Positions 46,327-55,831 of a DNA stretch of 64,000 bases are shown here, in pieces. How positions within the stretch are numbered: position 1 is the stretch's first letter; each line of letters starts with the position of its first letter. The position numbers were made by a program, and so were the translations under genes. The notes under the pieces are model-generated. The model was not told where the DNA came from, did not search any database, and saw only the letters and a program-made list of their open reading frames with translations. The stretch is from an uncultured Lachnospiraceae bacterium (lineage in GTDB: Bacteria; Bacillota; Clostridia; Lachnospirales; Lachnospiraceae), in assembly GCA_950097145.1 (NCBI GenBank), contig CATNCF010000002.1, positions 1 to 64,000 on the forward strand, given 5' to 3'.

Positions 46327-46680
46327 ATGCAGAGTGATGATGTGAGAGCGCAATTAATCCGGGCTTTTCCGGCGGAAGTGGTTGAAGCGCGCGGCACCAG
46401 AGACGAGATGTATTATGCCTGTCCAACTTGTGGAAGGCCGGTTGCCCAGGGCATGGATAAATGTATAGGCTGCAGCCAGGTTTTGAGCTGGAAAAACATA
46501 AATGAAATGATTTCATCTAACGGTGTGCGCAAGGCGGTTTTAGAATTTGAGGTTGCCTCTGATTTTACCAATGGAAACTGCAGAAAATGTCCGCTTTCCT
46601 ATATCGGAAAGGGTGATACGGGGAATATTTATGAATGTCCTCTGGACATGAGGAATGCCTGCCCCATAAAATTGTGTTAA
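46327..46680 (+). CDS. Small Cys-rich zinc-ribbon protein
   Basis: 117 residues with three Cys pairs: CPTC (about 38), CIGC (about 54) and CRKC-PLSY...YECP...CPIKLC at the end. The first two can form a zinc ribbon; the last six cysteines could hold another metal or an iron-sulphur centre. It starts 25 bp after the dehydrogenase gene, with GGAGG 8 nt before ATG, so it is co-transcribed. Function not recognised. Confidence 0.75.
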   Translation: MQSDDVRAQLIRAFPAEVVEARGTRDEMYYACPTCGRPVAQGMDKCIGCSQVLSWKNINEMISSNGVRKAVLEFEVASDFTNGNCRKCPLSYIGKGDTGNIYECPLDMRNACPIKLC

Positions 46681-46688
46681 AACATACC

Positions 46689-46727
46689 AATCAGATCCTT
46701 TACAGTGAAAAAGGGTCTGATTTTTTT
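46689..46727 (+). terminator. Terminator after the zinc-ribbon gene
   Basis: AATCAGATCCTT / AAGGGTCTGATT with a T7 run. Confidence 0.85.
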
Positions 46728-46797
46728 GATATATTGTATAAAGTTTCCATTTCTGCACATGATATTCCTGTATAAAGATAGAAAGGCAGGAAACATT

Positions 46798-47421
46798 ATG
46801 GCAATGGATTTTAAACAGAGCGAGACGATGAAGAATCTGATGCGTGCATTTGCAGGAGAGAGCCAGGCAAGAAACCGTTACACCTTCGCAGCGGCCCAGG
46901 CAAATAACCAGGGATTGTATGTGATTGAGCACATTTTCAAATTTACAGCAGACCAAGAAAAAGAACATGCGGAAGTATTTTACAACCAATTAAAAGAACT
47001 GGCTGGGGAAACCATTCATATTGACGGCGGATATCCGGTGGATTTGAGTCCAAATATTTCGGATCTGTTAGATAAGGCTCAGCACAATGAATATGAGGAG
47101 CATGATGATGTCTACAAGAACTTTGCGGATAAAGCACAGGAGGAGGGATTTGGAAAAGCAGCGGCTAAATTTCGCTTAATTGCAGAAATTGAAAAGCTTC
47201 ATGGAGACCGTTTTGGAGCCTTTGCCCAGCTTTTGAAGGACAATCAGCTATTTGTTTCCAAAGTAGAAACAAAATGGATGTGTTTAAATTGCGGCCATGT
47301 CCAGGAAGGGACAGAAGCGCCTCAGAAATGTCCTGTCTGCGATCATGAACAGGGATGGTTTATTCGGATGGAACTGGCGCCGTACTGCCGGGATGGAAAT
47401 TTTGAAAAGTTTCCTTCATAA
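46798..47421 (+). CDS. Rubrerythrin
   Basis: 207 residues from ATG 46798 (GAAAGGCAGGAAACATT). It reduces hydrogen peroxide in anaerobes. The ferritin-like four-helix part has di-iron Glu residues in 'FAGESQARNRYTF' and 'QEKEHAEVFY', with EIEKLH in the last helix. The C-terminal rubredoxin-like centre is 'WMCLNCGHVQEG' plus 'CPVCDHEQGWF'. It stands between two terminators as a single-gene unit. Confidence 0.95.
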   Translation: MAMDFKQSETMKNLMRAFAGESQARNRYTFAAAQANNQGLYVIEHIFKFTADQEKEHAEVFYNQLKELAGETIHIDGGYPVDLSPNISDLLDKAQHNEYEEHDDVYKNFADKAQEEGFGKAAAKFRLIAEIEKLHGDRFGAFAQLLKDNQLFVSKVETKWMCLNCGHVQEGTEAPQKCPVCDHEQGWFIRMELAPYCRDGNFEKFPS

Positions 47422-47437
47422 AAATGAATGATAAAGA

Positions 47438-47467
47438 ACGGAGCAGTAAAAAGGCTGCTCCGTTTTC
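47438..47467 (+). terminator. Terminator of rubrerythrin
   Basis: ACGGAGCAG / CTGCTCCGT with an 8-nt loop and TTTTC. Confidence 0.85.
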
Positions 47468-47590
47468 AAATTAAAAAATATAGGACACAGATTTTTCAAA
47501 ATTTCCTCAAATTTTTTTCAAAAAAGCCTGTCAAAATGTATGTGATAATGTTAATATGAAGGATATAAAATTAGCAGCAGGAGGTAAGAA

Positions 47591-48742
47591 ATGATAAAAC
47601 GTAAATACATACTGGCAGCGGCGGTACTGGCGGCAGTGATGATGACGGCAGGCTGTGCAGGAAACAATGACAAAAAAACAGAGAAAACAGAAAATGCAGA
47701 CAGTCCGCAGGACACTGCCAGTACGGATGATGTATTAGATTTTGATGTGGCAGAATATGTCAAACTTGGAGATTATAAAGGATTGGAAGTAACTTATCCA
47801 TCCGTGGAAGAGGTCACTCAGGAAGAGGTGGAGGAATATATCCAGGAGACCTTGGCAGAGAATGTGGAATTGAAAGAGGTAGACAGGGCTTCAAAAGAGG
47901 AAGATGTCCTTAATATTGATTATACCGGAACCATAGACGGTGAAGAATTTGAGGGCGGAAGTGAAACAGACAGTGAGCTGCAGCTTGGAGCGGGAGATTT
48001 TCTGCCGGAGTTTGAAGAAAACCTGGTTGGGAAAAAAGCAGGAGAGACGGTTGTCTTTACCATGACGTTTCCGGAAGATTATGATGAGGAATTGGCAGGG
48101 AAAGAGGCTGAATTTACAGTAAAAGTAAATTCTGTCAGCAAACAGGTAGAACCAAAATATAACGTGGATTTTGTGAAGAGCGTTTCTGATTATGAGACTC
48201 TGGAAGATTATGAGGCTTCTGTAAAAAAAGAGCTGGAAGAAGGCGCAAAGTCTGATTCTGAGATGGAGGCAGGCGATCACGCATTGCGGCTTGTGACAGA
48301 ACAAGCTGAAATTAAGGGATATCCCCAGGAACTGTACGATTTCTTCTACGAAGATAATGTATCGGGATATCAGGCATTTGCTGAAATGCAGGGTATGGAA
48401 TACGAAGAATTTCTGGAAACCTTCATGAGCGAGGAAGATATCAAAGAAATGGTGGAAGAACAGGTAAATAATTATCTGATCAGCCAGGCAGTGCTGAAAC
48501 AGGAGGGCGTAGAACTTACCGATCAGGAATATTCGAAGATGGCAGAGAAGCTGGCTAAGGATAACGATTATGAGAGCGTGGAAGAGTTTGAAGAAGGTTT
48601 TGGTGAGGTGAATGTAAAAACCGAGGTTGTGAGGGAGAAGGCCATTGAACTGCTGAAAGAGGCGGTAACCTTGAAAGAGATTCCCTCAGATGAGTATTAT
48701 GAGGAAGAGGAAGACTTAGAATTAGACGAGGAAGAAGAGTAA
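47591..48742 (+). CDS. Lipoprotein with FKBP-type prolyl isomerase (extracytoplasmic trigger-factor-like)
   Basis: 383 residues. Lipoprotein signal peptide with lipobox MTAGC (Cys near 21) and an acidic linker. An FKBP domain (about 95-180) has 'VLNIDYTGTIDGEEFEGGSETDSELQLGAGDFLPEFEENLVGKKAGE'. Then comes a trigger-factor-like helical C-domain (190-360) and a Glu-rich tail. It probably folds secreted proteins on the outer face of the membrane. The absence of the ribosome-binding N-domain separates it from cytosolic trigger factor. GCAGGAGGTAAGAA precedes the ATG. Confidence 0.88.
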   Translation: MIKRKYILAAAVLAAVMMTAGCAGNNDKKTEKTENADSPQDTASTDDVLDFDVAEYVKLGDYKGLEVTYPSVEEVTQEEVEEYIQETLAENVELKEVDRASKEEDVLNIDYTGTIDGEEFEGGSETDSELQLGAGDFLPEFEENLVGKKAGETVVFTMTFPEDYDEELAGKEAEFTVKVNSVSKQVEPKYNVDFVKSVSDYETLEDYEASVKKELEEGAKSDSEMEAGDHALRLVTEQAEIKGYPQELYDFFYEDNVSGYQAFAEMQGMEYEEFLETFMSEEDIKEMVEEQVNNYLISQAVLKQEGVELTDQEYSKMAEKLAKDNDYESVEEFEEGFGEVNVKTEVVREKAIELLKEAVTLKEIPSDEYYEEEEDLELDEEEE

Positions 48743-48745
48743 AAG

Positions 48746-48795
48746 AACAATCAGGATGCCAAAACAATAAGCTTTGGCATCCTGATTGTTTTATA
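48746..48795. terminator. Bidirectional terminator between convergent genes
   Basis: AACAATCAGGATGCCAAA / TTTGGCATCCTGATTGTT, 18-bp perfect stem, with TTTTA after it on the plus strand. It sits between the lipoprotein and the HAD phosphatase. Confidence 0.88.
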
Positions 48796-49453
48796 TATGG
48801 GGGAAAATAATTTTTTTCATATCATCTACTGTGCTGGCGATAACGGAGGCGCCGTGCATTTCCAGAAACTCCCGGGAACGGAATCCCCAGCTTACACTGA
48901 TACAGGGAATTCCAGCATTCTTCGCAGTGGAAATGTCCACATCAGAATCCCCTGCGTAAACGCAGCGCTCAGGGATGGAATGTAATTCTTCCATGGCTTT
49001 AAAAACGGTATCAGGCGCTGGCTTAGGGGCGGTCTGAGCAGATTCTCCGATTGCTGTGGCGATATACGGGGAGAAAAAATCTCTGCACAGTTCCTTGACC
49101 GCCAAATCAAATTTATTAGATACGACAGCCAGCTTAAATCCAGCGGCGTCAGCCTCTTTTAAGAATTCTAAGATCCCAGGAAATGGGGATGTATTGTCCT
49201 TTTTATGCAGTTCATAATGTTCTTTAAAGGTTTTCAGGCAGTCTTCGAATTGGTCAAAAGAGTTTCCCTTGGGAATGGCACGTTCCATTAAAACCCGAAC
49301 GCCGTTTCCAACCATCTGGCGTACCTGATCACGGGAGTAGGTGGGAAACTGGTAAGCCTGCATTGCGTAATTTACGCTGTTGGTCAGATCTGTCAGTGTA
49401 TCTAATAAGGTGCCGTCTAGATCAAAGATAATTGTGTCAATGTCAGAAAACAT
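48791..49453 (-). CDS. HAD-family phosphatase (phosphoglycolate phosphatase-like)
   Basis: 220 residues from ATG 49453 (AAAGGAG 8 nt upstream; ATG 49477 is less likely). HAD motifs: 'IIFDLDGTLLDTL' (nucleophile Asp), 'LAVVSNKFD' (Ser/Thr motif II), 'KPAPDTVF' (Lys motif III), 'VYAGDSDVDISTAKNAG' (motif IV). The helical cap between 18 and 85 is of the Gph/PGP type. Substrate may be phosphoglycolate or another small phosphate; sequence cannot decide. Confidence 0.88.
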   Translation of the reverse strand: MFSDIDTIIFDLDGTLLDTLTDLTNSVNYAMQAYQFPTYSRDQVRQMVGNGVRVLMERAIPKGNSFDQFEDCLKTFKEHYELHKKDNTSPFPGILEFLKEADAAGFKLAVVSNKFDLAVKELCRDFFSPYIATAIGESAQTAPKPAPDTVFKAMEELHSIPERCVYAGDSDVDISTAKNAGIPCISVSWGFRSREFLEMHGASVIASTVDDMKKIIFPHI

Positions 49454-49544
49454 GCGAAGTCTCCTTTCCAGATTCATTTTATCAAATGTATCGGCAATTC
49501 ACTTCTTATTAAAAAGCCCTGGGTAAAAATATGTATGTAAAAGA

Positions 49545-49573
49545 TTGTCACTCAAACAACTTGTTGCTATAAT
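49545..49573 (+). promoter_or_regulatory. Promoter of the 905-residue protein gene
   Basis: TTGTCA (49545-49550), 17-nt spacer, TATAAT (49568-49573), 37 nt before the ATG. The stretch 49478-49544 is otherwise plain AT-rich DNA. Confidence 0.75.
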
Positions 49574-49610
49574 ATAAGTATCATATGTATATAGAAATCG
49601 AGGGTTTGAC

Positions 49611-52328
49611 ATGATTCTGCTAAAAGCAAACAGTGAACTTAAAAATGTATTTGGGCGTATGCTAAAGGCAATGAAGGTAAATGTTGTATGGAATGAAAAA
49701 TTCGTAGTGCTCAATAATTTTTTAATTCTTTCCGGCAGTGTCCGTTCCCTGGTCTTTAATTTTGATAACCGGAAAGTAAATACGAACATTATTGAGCTGC
49801 CGGACCGGGAGGAAGATACGGAGCCAGTGGAGGAGAATGAATATCTTACCAATGTTCTTAATATGGCCTTATATGCTTTTGGAAAATGGGGCGTCATAAA
49901 AGGAATCCGAGTAGATCAGGATTACAGCCAGTTGAATAATCTTTTTCATGAAATATTGAAAGATATGAAGATTACCCCAGGATTCCGGGATGATAATTTC
50001 CGGTTCTATAAAGATAATATTCAGATTACTTATGAAGAAGTGGTTCAGGCAGCTATAGAAGAAGGGAGACGCAAGGCTCAGGAAGTAGAAGAGGAAGAAG
50101 AACCTCAGACGGAAGAACATCTTGGTCTGTGGCATAAAATATGTTGGGAGATGGAAAGGCGCAGTTTTGCCAAAAGTGAACTTACAGAATATGAGAAACA
50201 TGCCGCCCGGCTGGGAAATAATTTCTACCAGACTGGCTTCCATTGTCCGGAATGCGGGGAGAAGCTGTTTATGGTGATTTATCCGGAAGGGCAGGAATAT
50301 CTGGTAGATACCCAGGAAGGTAAAGTCTATCTGGCAAGGGCTTATACCTGCCAGGAGTGCAACAGTTTCTATACGCCAAGACCAGGAAGGCTGTTGATGG
50401 AGGGGGATGTTTATTCTCTGAAATTCGGCAGTGACAAGGAAGCATATGAAGATTATCAGGATCTTTTGGGAAGCGCAGGGGAACGTACCACAAATTATCA
50501 TTTTAATGAATATGAATGGGAGCGGGGGAAAAAAGAAGAACCGGAAACCATTGAGCGTGCCTGTGCAGAAATGGAAGATATGACAGAGGAAGAGCTTCTT
50601 CAATTGGATGGGAAACTGGAAGCAGGTTTCTATCCAATGAAGAAGGCGGAACCTTACCGGAGGCGGATTCAGGAATTGCTGCGCAGACAGAACAACAATG
50701 ATACATCTCAAGATTTGAACCGGGAGGCGTTCAGCCATGGCAGGGAAGTTTATGCAGACAGCCAGAGAGAAGGCGTGAAGCGGAAGGAAGTTTTCAAAGC
50801 CCTGCCAGAAGCGGGAACAGTCCAAGGCAGCCAGTCTGTAATTTCTCCCACAACGTCAGAAAATGGTCCTGGAAGTACTCAGACTTCACAAAGGGAAACC
50901 GGGGAAGGAAAGCATTCAGTGTATTCCCGGCAGGAGGGCCAGTATCACTCTGCAGCCACGGAACAGGCAAAGACGGCTGTGGATAAGTATGATGCGAGAA
51001 TGAAGGTATTGGATCGTATGTCTCTGCGGCAGATACAGGAGCTAAAGAGACAGATTCAGTCTGAGCCAGAATTAGATCATTCCCAAAAATCGGATTATGA
51101 CAGGCAGATTGCCCTGGCAGTGGGACGGAAAGAGACAGAAGAAATCCGGCATAAGGCGGAGAGCTGCCGGGAGAAACCCTATGGAGTGATCACAAAAGTT
51201 ATAGCTGAGATAGAAAAGTCCCAGGCGCCCCAGCAGGAGAAAACTCAGATACTGCAGCAGTTAGAAGAAGTGAGAAGAAGCCGGGGAAAAATCGAAGCAA
51301 AGCAGTTGGCGGAATCAGCGCCTGCCAGTATGAACCAGAATCAGTACCGTATCGTTCGGGAAAAGCTGTCACAGTATCAGGATGTGGATTTGTCTCCTTA
51401 TGAAGAAATACTAAAAGAGAAACGGAAGAATGCCAGCAAGTTAGAATTGGAACGCATGATGCGCCGGGTGAAAAAAAGTGACCGGAAGAGCCTTATGAAT
51501 ATGTTAAATCAGTTGAAAGAAGGTTTTCCTGAAGAAGATGCGGAGCCTATGCGCAAGGAAATTAAGGACCGTATTTGGAAGCTGGATGAGGCGGCAATTG
51601 ATAAGATTTGTCCCAATATCATGGGGATGACCTTTGATGAGGCGGCAGAGGCTTATGAGACAATTGAGGGAGGGGCATTCCTGCCGGAATTAAAAACCAA
51701 TACCCTGGAAATGATTGATAAGCGTCTGACAAAACTGAAAATGGATGAATGCGGCCTGCTGGTGGAGAAGCTGAAAGAGGAATTGAAGGGCAGAATTAAA
51801 GATTCACAGCGTCTTCATTTCTATGAGGTACGTAAGATTATGCGCGGGGACTGGGAGCCGGAAGAGGCTGAGATTTCAGCAAATGCATTGAATACTTATG
51901 CGGCAGACCGGAGCCGGTATGAGTATCCGATCTTGATTTGCGATTCTTCTGGAAGAAAAAATGGGCGGGAAGGATTTCTTCTGACGCCGGATCACATTTT
52001 CTATAACAGCGCATTCAGCAGTGAAAAAATTCCTGTGCGCACCATAACAGGAATTCAGGGAAATACAGGGCTTTTAAACCGTGGAATTTACGTGGGCCGG
52101 AGTAACGGCATAAAAACCAAAATTCCAGGGGGAATTCCTGCAAAAGATTTAGAAAATTTTGGGGAAGTGCTGGATAAGTTTGTTGCTTACCTTCAGGAAA
52201 AGCCAGAATCCAGAAGTATTTCCTATCTGGCAAAAGAAATGCATGAGGTGAAATGCTGTTATCGGTGTGGTTTTACCTATCAGGAGGGCAATATATGTCC
52301 CAAATGCGGAAACCAGGCAAACCGATAA
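49611..52328 (+). CDS. Large unrecognised zinc-ribbon protein
   Basis: 905 residues, no signal peptide and no membrane helix, so cytoplasmic. Residues 1-150 form a globular part without known motif. A Cys4 site lies near 210-250 (CPEC and CQEC, spaced by about 37). About 365-460 is low-complexity, Gln/Ser/Arg-rich. About 460-765 is predominantly helical and charged, repeat-like. About 775-870 resembles a bacterial PH-like fold ('FLLTPDHIFYNSAFSSEKIPVRTITGI'). A C-terminal zinc ribbon follows (CYRC, CPKC). GAGGG precedes the ATG. The domain mix suggests a scaffold or stress sensor, but I do not recognise the family. Confidence 0.6.
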   Translation: MILLKANSELKNVFGRMLKAMKVNVVWNEKFVVLNNFLILSGSVRSLVFNFDNRKVNTNIIELPDREEDTEPVEENEYLTNVLNMALYAFGKWGVIKGIRVDQDYSQLNNLFHEILKDMKITPGFRDDNFRFYKDNIQITYEEVVQAAIEEGRRKAQEVEEEEEPQTEEHLGLWHKICWEMERRSFAKSELTEYEKHAARLGNNFYQTGFHCPECGEKLFMVIYPEGQEYLVDTQEGKVYLARAYTCQECNSFYTPRPGRLLMEGDVYSLKFGSDKEAYEDYQDLLGSAGERTTNYHFNEYEWERGKKEEPETIERACAEMEDMTEEELLQLDGKLEAGFYPMKKAEPYRRRIQELLRRQNNNDTSQDLNREAFSHGREVYADSQREGVKRKEVFKALPEAGTVQGSQSVISPTTSENGPGSTQTSQRETGEGKHSVYSRQEGQYHSAATEQAKTAVDKYDARMKVLDRMSLRQIQELKRQIQSEPELDHSQKSDYDRQIALAVGRKETEEIRHKAESCREKPYGVITKVIAEIEKSQAPQQEKTQILQQLEEVRRSRGKIEAKQLAESAPASMNQNQYRIVREKLSQYQDVDLSPYEEILKEKRKNASKLELERMMRRVKKSDRKSLMNMLNQLKEGFPEEDAEPMRKEIKDRIWKLDEAAIDKICPNIMGMTFDEAAEAYETIEGGAFLPELKTNTLEMIDKRLTKLKMDECGLLVEKLKEELKGRIKDSQRLHFYEVRKIMRGDWEPEEAEISANALNTYAADRSRYEYPILICDSSGRKNGREGFLLTPDHIFYNSAFSSEKIPVRTITGIQGNTGLLNRGIYVGRSNGIKTKIPGGIPAKDLENFGEVLDKFVAYLQEKPESRSISYLAKEMHEVKCCYRCGFTYQEGNICPKCGNQANR

Positions 52329-52356
52329 AATACATAGCTGCGGGGGAGGGGAAGGA

Positions 52357-52614
52357 TTAATTTTTCCCCATTAAGCCCCGAAGCGGATTCACCTGTTTTG
52401 CACGTTCCATAATATCTTCTGCATTTTGCAGCAGATATCGGCTTAAACCTTCTGTTTCCTCCGAAGAGAATCCAGAAGATTTCTCAATGTTACCAGAGGG
52501 CAAAATGCCTTCTGCGTAATCGTTTCCCCTTTCAAAAGAAACCCGGACAATTTTCTGTCCGTTCTGATTAATAATACCGGAATAAGTCATTCGTAATTCT
52601 TCGGACTGTTTCAT
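52357..52614 (-). CDS. Small conserved-looking hypothetical protein
   Basis: 85 residues, ATG preceded by GGGGGAAGAT. Starts 'MKQSEELRMTYSGIINQNGQKIVRVSFERG' and is acidic, with two short beta-like and one helical segment. It is convergent with the 905-residue gene at 28 bp distance and faces away from the acyl-transfer operon. Not recognised. Confidence 0.6.
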   Translation of the reverse strand: MKQSEELRMTYSGIINQNGQKIVRVSFERGNDYAEGILPSGNIEKSSGFSSEETEGLSRYLLQNAEDIMERAKQVNPLRGLMGKN

Positions 52615-52899
52615 ATCTTCCCCCCGTTCTGCAAATCTGGTAAAAGACGATGCTCTCTTTTATTGGTCAAAATACGCTTTCATTCAGAGTATCACAAATC
52701 CTGAAAGTATTCAATAAAAATACACGATTCGTGAAAATAAAAATAGACGCTTTTTGCAGGATATGGCTGATAAAAGGCCGTCAGACTGCCTTTTTTCACT
52801 AATCTCAAATTTTTATCACAATTCATGACTATAATTGAGAAGTCATAAATGGAGTATTAATGAAGAAATAAAAATAAGCAGAAGAGAATAGGAGAGAGA

Positions 52900-53136
52900 A
52901 TGATGGAAGAATTATATAAAATTTTAGAGGAAGTAAGATCCGACGTTGATTTTAGAAATGGCAATGCGAAACTTATAGATGACGGAGTGCTTGACTCTTT
53001 TGATATTATTGCTATTATTGGAGAACTTAACGAGGCATTTGAGGTGGAAATTTCTGTAGAGGAATTATTGCCAGAGAACTTTAATTCACCGGCAGCAATG
53101 ATGGAACTGATTCACAAACTACAGGAGGAAATGTAA
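52900..53136 (+). CDS. Acyl/peptidyl carrier protein (DltC-like)
   Basis: 78 residues. The phosphopantetheine site is Ser33 in 'DDGVLDSFDIIAII'. Four-helix size and the 'FNSPAAMMELI' third-helix area match DltC-type carriers more than fatty-acid ACP (which has DSLD). It would hold an activated acyl group as a thioester for transfer by the MBOAT gene that starts 3 bp later. ATG 52903 is an equal start. Confidence 0.85.
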   Translation: MMEELYKILEEVRSDVDFRNGNAKLIDDGVLDSFDIIAIIGELNEAFEVEISVEELLPENFNSPAAMMELIHKLQEEM

Positions 53137-53139
53137 GAT

Positions 53140-54735
53140 ATGGAGTTTGTGACTGCACTTTTTCTGGCATTTGTGGCAGCAGTCTGTGCAGTTTATTTTG
53201 TTGTGCCAAAAAATTACCGCTGGGTGGTTCTTCTGCTGGCGAGCTATCTGTTCTATTGGTGGAACAGCGCTTATCTTGCCGCCGCCCTTGCAGGAACGAC
53301 TGTTGTTACATGGCTCATAGGACTTGCGCTGGAGAGTAAGAATAAGAAAGCTGCAGAATATTTAAAACTGCATCAGGATTTGACGGCCGCTGACAGAAAG
53401 AGTTACCGTCTTTCCGTTACCAGGAAGAAAAAATGGATTCTTTTTTTGGGGATACTGATTGTTCTGGGGGCGCTTTTATTTTTTAAATATTATAATTTCT
53501 TTTTAGGAAATGCCTCGCCGCTGCTGGCACATTTTGGGATAGATGCTGGCAAACTTACGCTGGATTTGCTGCTTCCGCTGGGGATTTCCTTTTATACCTT
53601 ACAGTCAATTGCTTATATGGTTGATATTTACCGTGGAAAGTACCAGGCGGATCATCATATCCTGAAATTCGCTCTTTTTATGTCCTACTTTCCTCAAATT
53701 GTCCAAGGGCCCATTGCAAGATATGATGCACTGGCGGCACAGCTTTCAGAGGGACATGCATTTGATTCCCAAAGACTGAAATATGGATGTCAGTTGATTC
53801 TGTGGGGATTTATGAAGAAATTGATTCTTGCAGACCGTATCGGTATTTTAGTCAGCGAAATTTTTGATCATTATAATGATTATGGCGGAATGGTTCTTCT
53901 TTTTGCTGCAATGGGATACGGGCTGCAGATTTATGCTGACTTTTCAAGCGGTATGGATATTGCCACAGGGGTTTCCCAGATATTTGGAATTCAATTGGAA
54001 GAGAATTTCAGGCAGCCATACTTTGCAAAGTCCATGGAAGAATTTTGGCGCAGATGGCACATTACCCTGGGAGCGTGGATGCGGGATTATATTTTCTATC
54101 CATTATCTTTGTCCAAAAAGTTTGGTTCTATGGGAAGAAAATCCAGGAAGATTTTTGGAAACTACATTGGGAAAAAACTGCCTTCATTTCTGGCGATGTT
54201 TATTGTGTATTTCCTGGTGGGATTCTGGCATGGTTCTGAGTGGAAGTATGTAGCATATGGAATATGGAACGGAAGTATCATCACAGCGGGGATTTTATTG
54301 GAATCAGTATATCAAAAGGGACTGGCACTATTTCATGTAAAATCCGAATCCTTTGGATGGAAGCTGTTCCAAATGGTACGGACTTTTATGCTTTGTTCCT
54401 TTGGCAGATTTTTTCCAAGAGCTGTTTCAGGTACCGTGGCAGTTTTTATGATTAAGGCAGTGTTTTCCTCTCCTATGCCGTGGCAGATGGTGGATGGAAC
54501 ACTTTTTACGATGGGGCTTGACGGATGGGATCTGTTGGTGGTGTTTCTGATGGCAGTCCTTGTGCTGTTTGTGGATATCGCTCATGAGAGAGGTATTCGG
54601 ATTCGTGAAAGTATTGCATCTCAGGGATTTATGTTCCGCTGGCTGGTTTTTTGGACTGCATTTTATCTTGTAGTCGTTTTTGGAATGTATGGACCGGCAT
54701 ATGACAGCAGTGCATTCATTTATCAGCAGTTTTAA
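53140..54735 (+). CDS. MBOAT-family O-acyltransferase (DltB/AlgI-like)
   Basis: 531 residues with about 11-12 membrane helices. Catalytic region: 'RRWHITLGAWMRDYIFYPLS' (His near 307) and 'FLVGFWHGSEWKYVAYGIWNG' (His near 363), with the DltB/AlgI-typical 'SQIVQGPIARYD'-like segment near 185-195. It takes an acyl group from a carrier protein inside and passes it to a sugar or teichoic acid outside. It starts 3 bp after the carrier gene. Confidence 0.93.
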   Translation: MEFVTALFLAFVAAVCAVYFVVPKNYRWVVLLLASYLFYWWNSAYLAAALAGTTVVTWLIGLALESKNKKAAEYLKLHQDLTAADRKSYRLSVTRKKKWILFLGILIVLGALLFFKYYNFFLGNASPLLAHFGIDAGKLTLDLLLPLGISFYTLQSIAYMVDIYRGKYQADHHILKFALFMSYFPQIVQGPIARYDALAAQLSEGHAFDSQRLKYGCQLILWGFMKKLILADRIGILVSEIFDHYNDYGGMVLLFAAMGYGLQIYADFSSGMDIATGVSQIFGIQLEENFRQPYFAKSMEEFWRRWHITLGAWMRDYIFYPLSLSKKFGSMGRKSRKIFGNYIGKKLPSFLAMFIVYFLVGFWHGSEWKYVAYGIWNGSIITAGILLESVYQKGLALFHVKSESFGWKLFQMVRTFMLCSFGRFFPRAVSGTVAVFMIKAVFSSPMPWQMVDGTLFTMGLDGWDLLVVFLMAVLVLFVDIAHERGIRIRESIASQGFMFRWLVFWTAFYLVVVFGMYGPAYDSSAFIYQQF

Positions 54736-54788
54736 TCGCTGATTCAAATTTGAAAACAGCATATTTGCTAAATGCTTAAGGAGACTAA

Positions 54789-55814
54789 TTGAAAATGATA
54801 AAGAAGATAGCAGGAACCTTTGCGTTTTTTTTCATGGGGTTTGTCTTGTTTTTGGGTTTGCGGGAATTATTAGGACCGGATGAGGAGTATTCAGAGATGA
54901 TGTTCCAAGGGTTCTATGATACGCCGGACAACACGTTAGACGCTGTATTTATTGGAAACAGCCATACATATAAGTTTTGGCAGGGAGCCTTTGCCTGGGA
55001 GGAACTAGGGATTGCTACTTCAGAAGTGGCAACTTCTTCCATGCCTGGCAGCACAATGAAAAATGTGGCAATTGAGGTGCTGAAAACCCAGAAACCGAAA
55101 GTCCTGGTGATGGATATCACCCCCTTTGCTAATATAGATAAGGAGAATAATAAAGTACATCTTTTGATTGATAATATGAAATTTTCTATGAATTATCTTG
55201 ATATGATAGAAAATTACTGTAAATATACAGGTGTGACCGGGATGGAGAAAATGCAGTTTTATCTGCCGATCATCCAGTTTCATCCCAGATGGAAGGAATT
55301 GACAGAAAAAGATTTTACCCAGACCCGTCCTTCTTATATTAATTCTAATTATCAAAGTAAGTTTATGAAGAAGAAACAGAAGGAAAAGACGGAGCATATC
55401 TCAACAGAGGAAAGAGAAAAGATCGGGGAAAATAATGAAGCGGCTCTAAGGGAATTCCTGGAATGGTGTACCCAGCAAGAGGTTCCCGTCCAGTTTGTGG
55501 CTGTACCGATACTCCGTGAGAAAAATCTGGCCAAGATTAACTATGCAGGCGATATCGTAAAAGAGTATGGCGTTGAGTTTGTGGATTGTAATGAAGAAGA
55601 TATGTTTGAAAGCTTTGGTTTTGACATAAAGACAGATTTTGAAGATATTAACCATACAAACGTGAAAGGTTCCTTTAAATTCACCAAGGTATATGGGGAA
55701 TATTTAATGAAAAACTATGGACTTAAGGATCGCCGGGGAGAAGCAGAATATGCATCCTGGGATGAAAAGGCAGAAGAATATTATGCCATTGTTGGAAAGT
55801 ATCTTAATAAATAA
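54789..55814 (+). CDS. Membrane-anchored SGNH-hydrolase-like protein (DltD/AlgX-like role)
   Basis: 341 residues. One membrane helix (about 4-25) and an outside domain. 'FIGNSHTY' near 53-60 gives the putative nucleophile Ser, and 'DINHTNVKGSFKF' near 285 gives the Asp-His pair. This pattern is typical of SGNH acyltransferases that partner MBOAT proteins (DltD, AlgJ/X). TTG 54789 has AAGGAG 5 nt upstream, ATG 54795 has it at 11 nt; either may start. Confidence 0.78.
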   Translation: MKMIKKIAGTFAFFFMGFVLFLGLRELLGPDEEYSEMMFQGFYDTPDNTLDAVFIGNSHTYKFWQGAFAWEELGIATSEVATSSMPGSTMKNVAIEVLKTQKPKVLVMDITPFANIDKENNKVHLLIDNMKFSMNYLDMIENYCKYTGVTGMEKMQFYLPIIQFHPRWKELTEKDFTQTRPSYINSNYQSKFMKKKQKEKTEHISTEEREKIGENNEAALREFLEWCTQQEVPVQFVAVPILREKNLAKINYAGDIVKEYGVEFVDCNEEDMFESFGFDIKTDFEDINHTNVKGSFKFTKVYGEYLMKNYGLKDRRGEAEYASWDEKAEEYYAIVGKYLNK

Positions 55815-55831
55815 GTCAGAGGAGGCTTAAA

